Positions 13,001 through 19,800 of a stretch of DNA of 44,850 nt are shown here, in pieces. This DNA is from Acidobacteriota bacterium (GTDB lineage Bacteria; Acidobacteriota; Aminicenantia; UBA2199): contig JAUPLE010000104.1 of the NCBI GenBank assembly GCA_030837085.1, positions 1-44,850 on the forward strand. Reading direction: 5' to 3'. The notes beneath the pieces were generated by a model, which was not told the origin of the DNA, made no database searches, and saw nothing but the letters and a program-made list of their open reading frames with translations. Every line of letters begins with the position of its first letter. The first letter of the stretch is position 1. Both the position numbers and the translations under genes were made by a program.

Positions 13001-14319
13001 GCAACCATAACACCTTTTGGTTTTCCCGTAGAACCGGAAGTATACATGATATAGGCCAAATCGTGACTGTCGCATCTCTTTATAATACTCTTTTCTTCCC
13101 GTGATCGAACCTGGTAGATTTTACTTTCATCCAGGTTGACAACAGTAGCAACAGGAAAATCAGTCAACGATTCTTGACGATTGGTTAATAGTACTCTTGC
13201 GTTGCAATCTAAAAGGATTAATCGCTTTCTTTCCAAAGGGTAATCAATATTTATGGGCACATAAACGCCGCCCACTTTCAAAATTCCCAGGATAGCCACT
13301 ATCACTTTACTCGAATTCTCCGCCATTATAATAACGGGATCCCCAAATTTTACCCCTATAAAATGAAGATACGTTGCTAATGCATTAGCATCTCTATTTA
13401 ATCGGCTGTAGGTTACCGTTTCTCCTTCATAGGTAAGCGCCGTTTCATTCGGTTTCAGATTTACCTGTTGGCTGAATATTTCATCGATGGTTTTTTCGGC
13501 AGGGTAGTTGGTACGGGTGTTATTAAAATCCTCCAGTAATTGTTTTTTTTCGTCTTCCGATAGTATGTCAATCGCTGATATCGGAATATCAAGATTAAAA
13601 GTTGCGTTTTCCAATAGAAGCTGAAAATGCCGGATAATCGCCTGGATTGTATGCTTCTCATAGAGCCATGGATTATACTCAACTTTTCCTGCCATATCAC
13701 CTCCAGTGCGCAAAAAAGAAAAAATCATATTGGGCTGGATGGGCAAGATATACTTCCTGTCATGAATATTTTCCAATAAAAGGACCAGGTCGAAAAGCGG
13801 AAACCCTTCTCGGTCCAATGGCATATTCAATTGGAATATCAGGGTTTCAAGGGGATAATTTTGGTGCTGGCTGGCTTCTACGATAGTCTGCCTTACCCGG
13901 TTTAGCAGTAATTCCTTAAAGGTGATATCTCCATCCACTTGATTTCTTAAAGCCAGGATAGTATTGACGAATTTACTCTCACCTTGCTGTTTGAAAATAG
14001 GAGAGCCAATAATAATATCAGTGTTCCCGGTATAACGATAAAGCAGTGCCACCAAGCCAGTCGTTAAGGTTATATAAATCCGATGATCCATTCCTTTGCT
14101 CAATTCCATAACCTGTGCCCCCAGGCGGTGGGAAAATTCAAACTCCACGGTATCCAGATTTTCATTTTCCTGCAACTTTGAAGTTGATTTCGGATAATCG
14201 TAAGGAAAGAAAGTCTTTTGCAAATTACCGGTAAATTTATCTAGCCAATATTTCCCTTCTTTCTCATATTGAACAGCAGCAATGGCTGCTTTCCCTGGAA
14301 TATTTCTCTGGAGTGCCAT
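1045..14319 (-). CDS. P6: four-module NRPS with terminal thioesterase (half-C-A-PCP / C-A-PCP x3 / TE)
   Basis: This 4424-residue cytosolic megasynthase activates four amino acids and releases the product. Approximate domains: truncated C 15-250; A1 270-775; PCP1 (GGHSL near 821); C2 885-1330 (HHIVTDG near 1012); A2 with PCP2 near 1910; C3 (HHIISDG near 2108); A3 with PCP3 near 2991; C4 (HHIISDG near 3189); A4 with PCP4 near 4086; TE 4130-4424. The TE has GWSLGG near 4224, an Asp in LLDAPG and a His in SGTHFS. All four A domains keep SGSTG, Y[KR]TGD and NGKIDR. My eight-position codes read DAFWLGGTFK for A1 and A2 (close to the known Val code DAFWIGGTFK) and DWWHFGMIIK for A3 and A4 (unassigned). 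There are no epimerase or methyltransferase domains. The first C lacks its N-lobe and HHxxxDG. An AAGAGG site precedes the ATG. It is the last gene of the run, 180 bp after the DUF5916 gene. Several loops are built from repeat DNA. Confidence 0.95.
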   Translation of the reverse strand: MALQRNIPGKAAIAAVQYEKEGKYWLDKFTGNLQKTFFPYDYPKSTSKLQENENLDTVEFEFSHRLGAQVMELSKGMDHRIYITLTTGLVALLYRYTGNTDIIIGSPIFKQQGESKFVNTILALRNQVDGDITFKELLLNRVRQTIVEASQHQNYPLETLIFQLNMPLDREGFPLFDLVLLLENIHDRKYILPIQPNMIFSFLRTGGDMAGKVEYNPWLYEKHTIQAIIRHFQLLLENATFNLDIPISAIDILSEDEKKQLLEDFNNTRTNYPAEKTIDEIFSQQVNLKPNETALTYEGETVTYSRLNRDANALATYLHFIGVKFGDPVIIMAENSSKVIVAILGILKVGGVYVPINIDYPLERKRLILLDCNARVLLTNRQESLTDFPVATVVNLDESKIYQVRSREEKSIIKRCDSHDLAYIMYTSGSTGKPKGVMVAHKSVVRLVKNNTFIRFEDADSILQTGALEFDASTFEIWGALLNGLTLHLVDRDTILNFGKLKQAVIRFKVTIMWMTAPFFNQVLDTDIEVFKGLKNLLVGGDVLSPAHINRLRKQFSKLNIINGYGPTENTTFSTTFRIDREYHENIPIGRPISNSLAYILGSHYQLTPIGAVGELFVGGDGLSRGYLNNPELTAEKFIFNRSDRSQKTYILYKTGDLARWLPDGNIEFLGRVDSQVKIRGYRVEPGEIENRLLQTGFLKDAVVLVKKNRIGEKYLCAYVVPVEPLFETATLKKSLAQQLPDYMVPAYFVQLNRIPLTINGKIDRQSLPEPGIEIGSGYIAPRNNVENRMVRIWAEVLGRDAGHISQLEHSIGIEDNFFELGGHSLKATILISKLHKAFNVNIPLAELFSIPTIRELSNYILQSSEDPFASIQLAEKKEYYCLSSAQKRLYILQQMSLTSSAYNVPLAVEIDGQLEVDILEGIFSQLLARHESLRTSFHLLEEEPIQKIHDQVDFNSDYFDLSILPSSSAELFSMPDICDRLMRPFDLSAAPLLRVMVIKPVKERHILLVNMHHIVTDGTSMGLFIREAISLYGGERLPILKFQYKDYAEWQISETIKKTVAKQEKYWLMQFNGEVPVLNLPFDYPRPEVQSFEGNSLLFDLSTESTIELNLLAQQIGSTLYMALLSIYSILLTKLSGQEDIIVGTPIAARRHADLEKIIGMFVNTLALRNYPEGHKGFVDFLLEVKEKTLEAYENQEYQFEDLVEKVLLKRDASRNPIFDTMLTLQNFDTRSSEIPQAETSRLKIKPYEIESEVAKFDLSLTCTQVEEKIVCSFNYCTKLFKKETIQRFAQYFKQVVSTIIENKNKKISELEIITGKEKLQLLYEFNDTMRDFPGKKTICQLFEEQVGRVPYRIALCASHMSHVTYIELDNKSCYLAGWLIQKGVKPDSIVGIVTERSIEIIIGILGILKSGGAYLPIDPEYPQERVDYMLKDSGVKLLVSANDKEGEKLSVRRWEGKKVLLEAIHKSPKISSYSLTFLPSYLQIPSNLAYLIYTSGSTGRPKAVMVEHRNVVRLVKNTNYVEFRENDRLLQTGALEFDASTFEIWGSLLNGMTLCIAAKDEILNPERLKENIRKLDIATMWLTSPLFNQLSGMDVEIFVGIKNLLVGGDVLSPVHINRVKKRFPHLNIINGYGPTENTTFSTTFLIDEEYLQRIPIGKPIFNSTAYVVDKYGFLVPVGVSGELLVGGAGVSRGYLNNPELTVERFKRDAISQSSLVISSNNNFSNDQCQMTKDRFYKTGDLARWLSDGPPAGGTTKGIIEYLGRIDEQVKIRGFRIECGEIENRLIKYSQVKEAVVLVKEDENKGKYLIAYYVANSAGDDIPTAELKQYLAQHLPDYMVPSYFIQIERIPLNPNGKIDRKALPEPLVTTGSVHTAPKNEIEAKLVKIWSGILGIQEHLLGVDTNFFEVGGHSLKATVVVSNIHKVLGVKIPLMEIFKNPTIRELAVRIHVVKGDKYTSLEPVEKKEYYVLSPAQTRLYILQQMELESTVYNMPQAFHLFGKLDEAKLATAFKKLIKRHESLRTFFPMIESEPVQRINDEAEFEIETLEVRNPGLGDIRGDVTLSTRLSDFIKNFIRPFDLTKTPLLRVGLVKEAETEHVLVVDMHHIISDGVSNGILIRDFLILYNGDEPKPVRIQYKDFSEWQNSEKKKEEIARQGAYWLKVFTGEVPVLNIFTDYPRPSVQSFVGRSFGFALPMDVTGTLKRIAASKGATLYMTLLALYNVLLAKLTNQEDIIIGTPIAGRRHADLEKTIGMFVNTLALRNYPGGNKKFGEFLTEVGERTLEAFENQEYQFEDLVEMVSVNRDASRNPIFDTMFTFQNLESRNRDSETPQVGTSQLKVKPYEIESEVAKFDLILGCTEVEQQLVCSFNYCIKLFKKETIQRFAQYFNQVVLTVIENINKKISEVEIISVEEKQQLLYEFNDPTRCFPEEKNICQLFEEQVARTPDGIALFVYMSYRSYGAYITYSELNKKSGHLAHLLIRKGVQSGDIVGLLVERSFEMITGILGIWKAGCAYAPLNPKAPVARNEYMLAECGARFLLTSSNLRRNFEYLMVLDFEHLNLGIVSCFEFRASNLNPSNLAYIIFTSGSTGNPKGVLITHANLSPLLHWGYHNLGIGIHDRTLQNLSYYFDWSVWEIFITLTTGASLYISPEGMLLDAVAGVDFINRHGATILHATPTQYQYFVKAVNIPVTLKYLFIGAEKLSYDLVERSFASVSNGCRVFNMYGPTEATIISAVLEIHRESLAQFKSLTSIPIGKSAGNTIHLILDKYNNLCPVNIAGELYIGGDGVSMGYLNNPELTADKFYRSYKSYKTYIFYKTGDLARWLSDGPPAGGATKGIIEYLGRIDEQVKIRGFRIELGEIENRLLHYPGIKEAVILVKEDENKDKYLIAYFVAKVTGNEVLTTELKQYLAQHLPDYMVPAYFIQIERIPLNPNGKIDRKALPEPIVTAVGAHTAPQNEIEAKLLEIWSGILGIQKDQLGVDTNFFDIGGHSLKATIMAARVHKTFNVKTPVIEIFKNPTIRELSAFIQGVRQEKYLSIEPVEKKDYYVLSSAQKRLYILQQMELESVAYNMPQVFHLSGALDSKKLKVTFGKLIQRHDSLRTSFHMLGRDPVQKVLEEVEFKIECYDLAAKNAKEREVEKLHHSSFVNTPNHFIRAFDLSRAPLLRVGLVKEAETEHVLAVDMHHIISDGVSNGILIRDFFALYNGDHLEPVRIQYKDFSEWQYSEKERIKKQEAYWLNVFEGEVPALNIFTDYPRPVVQSFEGRSFGFTIPSDATAALKGIVAARGVTLYMLLLAVYNILLARLTGQEDIVIGTPIAGRRHADLEKTIGMFVNTLALRNYPEGHMEFVDFLSELKISTLDAFENQEYQFEDLVEKVLLNRDVSRNPIFDTMFSLQNLETQGKENARVETSQLKIIPYEIETGIAKFDLILTCTEVEEKLVCSFTYCTKLFKEETMRRFAAYFKQVVSVIIGNAHQKIAAVEIITEEKKLQLLYEFNGTTLYFPEDKNICRLFEEQVARTPDGIVLFEYMSYRSYGSYITYSELNKKSGHLAHLLIRKDVQSGDIVGLLVERSLEMLAGILGIWKAGCAYMPINPRNPGERSDFMLIDSGAKILVTASNKEGEKLSVGRWEGEKLFFEDISESPNNSSYPLTFLPSYLLSSSNLAYVIYTSGSTGNPKGVLITHANLSPLLHWGYHNLGIGIHDRTLQNLSYYFDWSVWEIFITLTSGASLCMVSEEVLMDAAASVDFMNRHGVTILHVTPTQYQYIVKAPTIPITLKSLFIGAEKLTYDLVERSFASVSSGCRVFNMYGPTEATIISAVLEIERESLTQFVSLGSIPIGESAGNTVHLILDKYNNVCPVNIAGELYIGGDGVSMGYLNNPELTNQKFLEVSEPFFKKVLTRRRQRFYRTGDLARWLSDGPPVGGTTKGIIEYLGRIDEQVKIRGFRIELGEIENRLLHYPGIKDAVVLVKEDEHKDKYLIAYFVASADKKEVSASDLRQYLLQQLPDYMIPTYFMSIEKIPLNPNGKIDRKTLPDPVVNAGIKEEFTVPRNEIERKLSELWSEILGQPSIGIDANFFEIGGHSLKATAMTARVYEMFKVKVPLAEVFIRPSIRHLAEYIAGMEKEAHGIADPYVVLLRKGSSEVHHLFLVHDGSGEVEGYLEFCQQFPVDVDLNIWGLRTDVINRENCGPRNITIEKLAEDYIEKIKKVQPKGPYRIVGWSLGGTIAFEMVLQLERLGEAVSFLGLLDAPGPQGDWKEQAFAFTPQSEKELFLEYWQGDNRIHEEVNNRTDMNEIWSSIVNFWEENHYSVDIIKAMIPDYLAQIIPNYQRLGARDLIYYLNIGRTLTNARLDYIPSRKIITELHYFKANQSPRVFLNSWNDYCANPVKTYEISGTHFSILKSPAVIQTWQLFVRALSQE
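2534..2548. repeat. G+C palindrome inside P6 A4, A7-A8 loop
   Basis: CCCCCCACCGGGGGG encodes the PPVGG of DGPPVGGTTKGIIEYLG, where A1 of the same protein has only DGNIEFLG. One of three copies at the same place in A2, A3 and A4. Confidence 0.8.
2596..2641. repeat. Palindromic repeat inside P6 A4, before A7
   Basis: CCTCCGGCGG followed by the inverted repeat GAACCTTTTTGAAAAAAGGTTC. It encodes SEPFFKKVLTRRRQRF before YRTGD. The same element type is at 36960-37003 in P1. Confidence 0.75.
3330..3450. repeat. 8-bp tandem and inverted repeats inside P6 A4, A2-A3 loop
   Basis: Units of GGTAAGAG/GGTAAGAA at 3330-3370 and complementary-sense CACCTTCC units at 3409-3448 flank a short spacer. They encode SSYPLTFLPSYL and KEGEKLSVGRWEGEK just before the SGSTG core. 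A matching element lies at 9868-9985. Confidence 0.75.
3693..3722. repeat. 9-bp repeat (TATARGTCC family) inside P6 A4, near A1
   Basis: On the coding strand, units like TATAGGTCT/TATGGGTCC encode SYRSYGS between IVLFEYM and YITYSELN. Confidence 0.75.
4870..4924. repeat. Two repeat types inside P6 C4
   Basis: AATGATGAATGATG followed by CTTCGCGTTCCTTCGCGTTCTTCGCGG encodes AAKNAKEREVEKLHHSSF in the loop before the RAFDL motif of the condensation domain. The first type also occurs in the P5 A domain at 18869-18894. Confidence 0.75.
5813..5827. repeat. G+C palindrome inside P6 A3, A7-A8 loop
   Basis: CCCCCCGCCGGGGGG encodes the PPAGG of DGPPAGGATKG, equivalent to the copies at 2534 and 9056. 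Confidence 0.8.
5873..5902. repeat. 9-bp repeat (TATARGTCC family) inside P6 A3, before A7
   Basis: Three coding-strand units TATAGGTCC/TATAAGTCC/TATAAGAC encode YRSYKSYKTY directly before IFYKTGD. The 9-bp period equals three codons, so gain or loss of a unit keeps the frame. Confidence 0.85.
6592..6670. repeat. ATTCGAAGCACGAA and ATTCAAATGTTC repeats inside P6 A3, A2-A3 loop
   Basis: ATTCGAAGCACGAA occurs twice and is followed by ATTCAAATGTTCAAAATCC. They encode MVLDFEHLNLGIVSCFEF just before the A3 core. The duplicate module A4 has a different repeat here. Confidence 0.7.
6924..6954. repeat. 9-bp repeat (TATARGTCC family) inside P6 A3, near A1
   Basis: Encodes SYRSYGA before YITYSELN. 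Equivalent in position to the copy at 3693-3722. Confidence 0.75.
9056..9070. repeat. G+C palindrome inside P6 A2, A7-A8 loop
   Basis: CCCCCCGCCGGGGGG encodes the PPAGG of DGPPAGGTTKG. Confidence 0.8.
9119..9190. repeat. Inverted repeat of TCATTGG units inside P6 A2, before A7
   Basis: CATTGGTCATT (9131-9141) and AATGACCAATG (9163-9173) are perfect 11-bp inverted copies, with more TCATTTG/ACTAATGG units outside. The element encodes the stretch AISQSSLVISSNNNFSN and following residues before FYKTGD. Confidence 0.85.
9868..9985. repeat. 8-bp tandem and inverted repeats inside P6 A2, A2-A3 loop
   Basis: Same element type as 3330-3450: GGTAAGAG units, spacer, then CTTACCTTCCCACC units. It encodes KEGEKLSVRRWEGKK and SSYSLTFLPSYL before SGSTG. 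Confidence 0.75.
12371..12400. repeat. Decayed 9-bp repeat (TATARGTCC family) inside P6 A1, before A7
   Basis: The coding strand reads about three diverged units and encodes NRSDRSQKTYIL before YKTGD. Confidence 0.65.
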
Positions 14320-14499
14320 AGATTTTCCTCTTACTTTTCCCTCAATTTTTTTTCTTATTATATTTTGAAGTCCTGTAGGTTACAAATTGGCGAAAGCCGA
14401 TACGAAGATGAACAAATAGGCAATCTACCGAGTATCAAAACGAGTAGCTTTGAAACTCCGGTCAAAGGGCAATGCAATAAAAATAAAGATAATTCGGAA
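14320..14499. other. A+T-rich gap between the DUF5916 gene and P6
   Basis: 180 bp with no credible ORF. It contains the AAGAGG ribosome site of P6. I looked here for a displaced N-lobe of the truncated P6 condensation domain and found no coding remnant. I see no clear terminator hairpin. Confidence 0.5.
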
Positions 14500-16719
14500 T
14501 TAAAAACGCCACAGGTAACTGGCTTTTAAGAAAAAACCACGCTTAATATTTAGGAGGTCACCCCGCCCATATATCCATTGATTATCCGACCAATCCCTGT
14601 GTTCATAAAGTCCACCGTAACCCACATGGAGCACTGTACCGGGAATTAAAGTGAAAGATGCCAGGAAGTCGGTCAGCAATCGTTTATAATAACTATTGTA
14701 TTGCAGCACTGCCCTGAGAAAGAAATACTTATTAAACTGATAAGTGGTGCGAGAATAATAAATATCGACTTCATATACTTTTTTCTTATCCTTGGAAAAA
14801 TCGGAATAATAGAAATCGAATTCCTGGTTGAGATTTTCATTTGGTTGAAGAATTACTGTAAGCGATCCATCATACCCTTTCCCTTTATATGAAGGTTCTG
14901 CTTCATATAAAATTTTATCTCCATAATTAAGCGTTCCATTTATAGTGAGCCATTTAGTGAATTGAATACCTCCACTGATATATAGCTGGTCCAACCTAAA
15001 AGTTTGGTACTGCCAACTCTCTTTGAGTGTCAAATAATGAAGACCGAGTGTACCCTGTTTAATAAAACTAAAATTCATGCCTATATCTAAAGTGCTATCA
15101 TCCATATTGGTGGTCAGGTCATGTAGATATTGGAATACAATCTTTGGACTGACTATCTTCAGCCAGGAGCGTGATTTCCGCTTCGGATAAATATTATAAG
15201 CAAGAGTTCCATAGCCTTCATTGATGCCGATTCGCTTTAGATAAGCACTATCCATTCTAAAGTTCTTACCGATATGTTCAAAGGCGCCCTGAATTTCCAG
15301 GGGGCGTGTCACGTATGAATACTGAATATTAAAATCAGTGCCGCTGGTGTCCCCTAAGAGAGCAGTATTGGAAAAACTCTGAAGAAGCGAGAAACGTAAT
15401 TTTTGATCTTTAGAAGTCCTATAGGCGAAATCTGCCCCGATCACACGATTATATTCCCCGGCAAATTCACGTCCACTGTAGAGTATACCAACATAGTTGT
15501 CCTGACCAAGACTGTATTTCCCCCTGGCAATACCAAAAAAAGCCTGTTTACCTTCATTCGGATTTACCCCCGAGTCCCAGGTCTGACCTGGCCATTCATC
15601 TCCGGCAGCAAGGAACCCGAAAGAGCTCTTCCCTAAAGATCCGGTTATTTTTGCACCCCAAAAAGGATCCATAATTCGCCTGGTATATACCGGATTAGGT
15701 AAGAAACCGGAGGCCAGGGTAAAAAAGCCAAAAATATCAGACCCTTCCATGAAAAAAGGACGTTTTTCTCTATAAAACAGAGGATAACGACGGTTGACAT
15801 TTATCTGGAAGGCATCGCTTTCCACCTGGCTAAAATCCGGATTGATAGTAATTTCTGATGTTATTGAAGAAGTTAATCCGTACTTCACGCCAAGACTGAA
15901 TTCTGTAAAATCGTCTCTTTTTTGCCATTCCTGGGGACTTTTCCGCTGTTGATTATTACCGACGACTACACATGGCAATAACTCAAGTTTTAGCGGTGTT
16001 TTGAGATTGTGATAGATAATTGGTGTATATGTATTAAATAATCCCTGCCCCGGTTTAACTGAAGGCCAGGCACCAATGATTCCCAGGCGACTGATTTTTC
16101 TAACAAACATTATCCCCATCTTCACCTTTTTAGTTCCCTGAAAACTAATACTACTCAACGGTACAGCCATCTCAATCGTATATCCATCTTCAGTTAATTG
16201 GCCGGCACTTTCCCAAACGAAATCCGGGGCGCCATCGGTCCCTCTCACCGCTGATTCCAGGAAATCTTCCTGGATACCATTGGGATTGACAAAGAAAGTA
16301 TATGCTGTCTGCCTGGCTCCCATTGCATCCAGGGAGATACCTGTCCAGTCGCCGCTAAATATATCATCTCTTTTACAAATGGATGTTTTGACTTTTTTGG
16401 GATCCGGATCAAAACATTTAAAGGCAAAAAAGAGATTTTCACTGTCATAAGCAATCCAAATATGGGTTTTAAAGGGCAAGACTTCGCCATACAGGGGAAT
16501 GTGTGTAATAAAATCTTCCTGCAGTGGTTCAAATTTCCACGCTTCATCATCAAGAATTCCGTCGATTTTAGGTTTTATCGTAACCTTTGAAGGGTTTAGT
16601 AATTGCTCTTCTTTCTGGTTCGCAACGGAAGCCGCCCACATTTTGAATGACCATGAATCAGACAAAAACACAACTTCAACCATTACAAACGTGATAACAA
16701 ACAAAATTAATTTCTTCAT
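14500..16719 (-). CDS. DUF5916 outer-membrane barrel protein with CBM9-like N-terminal domain
   Basis: The 739-residue protein starts with a basic tip and hydrophobic stretch (MKKLILFVITFVMVEVVFL), which reads as a Sec signal peptide. Residues about 45-230 resemble the carbohydrate-binding family 9-like fold (KIDGILDDEAWK, GDWTGISLD, FFVNPNGIQED). The remainder (NPDFSQVESD, REKRPFFMEG, then many alternating aromatic strands ending in KASYLWRF) fits the DUF5916 beta-barrel family, with a C-terminal Phe typical of outer-membrane proteins. It is not a TonB receptor: no plug domain or TonB box is seen. AGGAG lies seven bases before the ATG. The gene sits between NRPS genes P5 and P6 on the same strand, so it may serve export, uptake or self-protection for the product. 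That role is inferred from position only, because the family has no established function that I know of. Confidence 0.85.
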   Translation of the reverse strand: MKKLILFVITFVMVEVVFLSDSWSFKMWAASVANQKEEQLLNPSKVTIKPKIDGILDDEAWKFEPLQEDFITHIPLYGEVLPFKTHIWIAYDSENLFFAFKCFDPDPKKVKTSICKRDDIFSGDWTGISLDAMGARQTAYTFFVNPNGIQEDFLESAVRGTDGAPDFVWESAGQLTEDGYTIEMAVPLSSISFQGTKKVKMGIMFVRKISRLGIIGAWPSVKPGQGLFNTYTPIIYHNLKTPLKLELLPCVVVGNNQQRKSPQEWQKRDDFTEFSLGVKYGLTSSITSEITINPDFSQVESDAFQINVNRRYPLFYREKRPFFMEGSDIFGFFTLASGFLPNPVYTRRIMDPFWGAKITGSLGKSSFGFLAAGDEWPGQTWDSGVNPNEGKQAFFGIARGKYSLGQDNYVGILYSGREFAGEYNRVIGADFAYRTSKDQKLRFSLLQSFSNTALLGDTSGTDFNIQYSYVTRPLEIQGAFEHIGKNFRMDSAYLKRIGINEGYGTLAYNIYPKRKSRSWLKIVSPKIVFQYLHDLTTNMDDSTLDIGMNFSFIKQGTLGLHYLTLKESWQYQTFRLDQLYISGGIQFTKWLTINGTLNYGDKILYEAEPSYKGKGYDGSLTVILQPNENLNQEFDFYYSDFSKDKKKVYEVDIYYSRTTYQFNKYFFLRAVLQYNSYYKRLLTDFLASFTLIPGTVLHVGYGGLYEHRDWSDNQWIYGRGDLLNIKRGFFLKASYLWRF

Positions 16720-16809
16720 TTTGCTACTCCTAATCCTGGTAATTTTAATCTTAATATTTTATCATATTTAATTTTTTTTTACCACCCTTTACATCACAAG
16801 CCCTATTTA
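16720..16809. other. Gap between P5 and the DUF5916 gene
   Basis: 90 bp, very A+T-rich with a T/A run near 16770-16780. It contains the AGGAG site of the DUF5916 gene. The run could hold an internal promoter, but no clear -35/-10 pair or hairpin is evident. Confidence 0.35.
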
Positions 16810-19800
16810 TCAGAGTTCCCAGGTATTCGCGTCCTCTTCTATAATAGCTGATGATGAAGTGGATAAACGTAGGTCTAATACAATTTCTCTCAATTTTATC
16901 ACCGGTTTTTCCACTACCTGCTCTAAAATATCCAAATAAAACTTTGCAATGTCTTCAATAGTCGATATATTAAAAAGATCAGTAGAATATTGCAGGCGCA
17001 TTTGGATTGAATCAGGTTCATCGGCAGCATAAAGCAATAAATCAAAGTGAGTGATATTAAAACCGGTAAAACCTGAAGATTGTTGACTGATTCTTCGTTT
17101 GCGATCTTCCTCGTTTTCAAGGTCGTTCCCAAAAGCAAAAACTGCATCTACCAGGGGATGCCGCCCCTGTTCCCTTGGCAGATCGAGTTTGTTTACCAAT
17201 TCTTCAAAAGGGTATCCCTGATTCTCATACGCTTTTACTGCTTTTTCTTTGACTTCTTGTAAATATTGAGAAAAGGATTTATCCAGGCCTGGGTTGGTTT
17301 TTATAGGCAGCATATTGACAAAGAAGCCTACAATATTTTCCAGGTCCGTATGGGGCCTCACTGCAGCAACAGTCCCAACCACCAATTCTTCTTGGCCCCC
17401 CAATCTTGCCAGCAACAGTTTGTAAATCGAAAATAAAAACATCATCAACGTAACTTCCAATTTACCGGCCAGTTCTCTTACTTTTGAATTCAACGCACCG
17501 TCAACAGAAAAAGAGATTGAATCTCCCTCAAAACTGAGAACTTTTCCTCTATCATAATCAAGCGGAAGATTCAGTAATGGAATTCTACCTTGATATTCCT
17601 TTAACCAATATTCTTCCTGCAGCCTGACGGATTTTAATTGCGCCTCACTATTCTGCCATTCGGCATAATCTTTATATTGGATTCGTAATGGGGGCAAATC
17701 CCGGCCCTCCATCAAGGTAAAAAATTCCCGCCGCAAAATAATTTGCGAAATCAAGTCAGATATTATATGATGCATATCTATCATCAAAAAATATTTATGC
17801 TCCCCTACAGTTATCAACCCTAAACGGATAAGCGGTGCTTGCGAAAGCTTAAATGGCCTAACAAACTTCCTGAAAATACTTTCTATGCTCTTCAATACCT
17901 GCGCTTCATTATCACCCTCTTCTAAATGAAAGTATTCGAGTTTAAAATCCACTTGCTGTGTTTCATGGATTCTCTGTACCGGTTTTTCATCGATAATTTC
18001 AAAGGATGTTCGGAAACTTTCATGGCGATCTAATATTCGCGGGATCACCTGTTCCAGTTTTTTTTCATTTATACCTGTTACCAGTTCCAGGGAAACCACC
18101 TGGGGTACATTATATACGGTGCTCTCCAGCTCCATTTGTTGTAAGATAAATAATCGTTTTTGTGCTGAGGACAGGACGTAATACTCTTTTTTTTCTACAG
18201 GCTCCAATGATACATAGCGATATTCATTAGTACCAATCAATCCTTTTATAAGCTGTCCCAGTTCTCTAATGGTCGGTGCGCTAAATAAATGTTCCATTGA
18301 TAACTTTAGATTAAATTCCTTTTGTATCTTAGCGGCCTGTACAGAGACTTTTATTGAATGCCCCCCCAACTGGAAGAAGTTGTGATCGATACCAATATCG
18401 CGTTTTTCAATTTCTAATACCTGGGACCATATTCGGGCCAGCTTCTCCTCTATTTCATCACGGGGCGAAATGAATCCCCCGCGTATTTCAGGTACTGGTA
18501 AAGCGTTCCTATTGATTTTCCCGTTTGGAGTTAATGGTATCTTTTCTATTGAAATAAAATATGAGGGGATCATGTATGCGGGTAATTTTGTACTTAAAAA
18601 TGTTTTTAAGTCAACTTCATGAAGCTTTTCCCTGGAGATAATATATGCGCATAAATATTTCCCGGAATTACTTGCCCCGCGAATTACAGATTCATCCCTT
18701 GTAATAACCACTGTTTCTTTAATTTTCTCATGCTTCAGTAGTTGAGCTTCTATTTCCCCTAACTCAAACCGGTATCCTCTTATTTTTACCTGGTGATCTA
18801 CCCTACCTAAAAACTCGATATTACCGTCTTCCAACCACCTGGCCAAGTCACCGGTTTTATATAATTTTGAATGATGAATGATGGATGAATGATAAAAATT
18901 GCTAAATTTTTCAGCGGTTAAGAGCGGATTATTTAGATAACCCCTGGTTATCCCGGCGCCAGCAATATGCATTTCACCGGTGACTCCAATGGGTACAATT
19001 TTTTGAGAAGAGTTCAGTATATATACCCCAACATTGGAGATGGGTTTCCCTATAATACTTGTATTTCCCGGGCTTAAAGCGGTATTGGCTGCGGCAGTTA
19101 CAGTACCTTCAGTGGGACCATATTCATTAACATGAACCAAATTGGCATTCAATTCACGGCTTTTAATTAATAGGTTCCCCCACGTTCTTTCCCCGGCCAA
19201 CACCACGAAACGGAAAGTTACAAGGTTACCCGTCTCTGCTGCGTCCAGCATTGCATCATACATTCCTGGCACCAGGCTGATATTGGTAACACACCTCAAT
19301 TTAATAACTTTATTTATGTATTTGTAATCTAACCTCTTGGATTCGGGAATATACAAAAGCATCCCACCTGAACATAAGCTGGAATAAAAATTGGATCCAA
19401 AACCGTCAAAACAATAAGAAAGTAACTGGAGTGTGACATCCCTGATCGTATAATGATATGTTTTAAGTCTCCAGTATATATAGTTGACAAGCCCCCGATG
19501 TTCTATGAGAGAACCTTTAGGTTTACCGGTGGTTCCCGATGTATAAATAATATAAGCGAGGTTACTCGGGGTGCAAGTTGTACCAGGTACATCATGGTTA
19601 TCATTCTCCCCAGCATACCCTGATAAATCGATATTGCATAGTGAAATAGTTTCCATGGATTTACCAGAGAAAACTCCATGGGGATATCCCCGAAATGGCA
19701 CATCGGTTAATAATATTTTTATATTGCTATCCGAGATGATGTAATTTTTCCGCTCTTCCGGGTAATCCGGGTCTAAGGGTAGGTAGGCGCCTCCCGCCTT

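Noticed and set aside
14320-14499. Frameshifted N-lobe of the P6 condensation domain upstream of its start
   Set aside because: The 180 bp is A+T-rich, too short for the missing part and encodes no C-domain motif in any frame I examined.
14500-16719. TonB-dependent receptor
   Set aside because: There is no plug domain or TonB box. The N-terminal region is CBM9-like and the barrel motifs match DUF5916.
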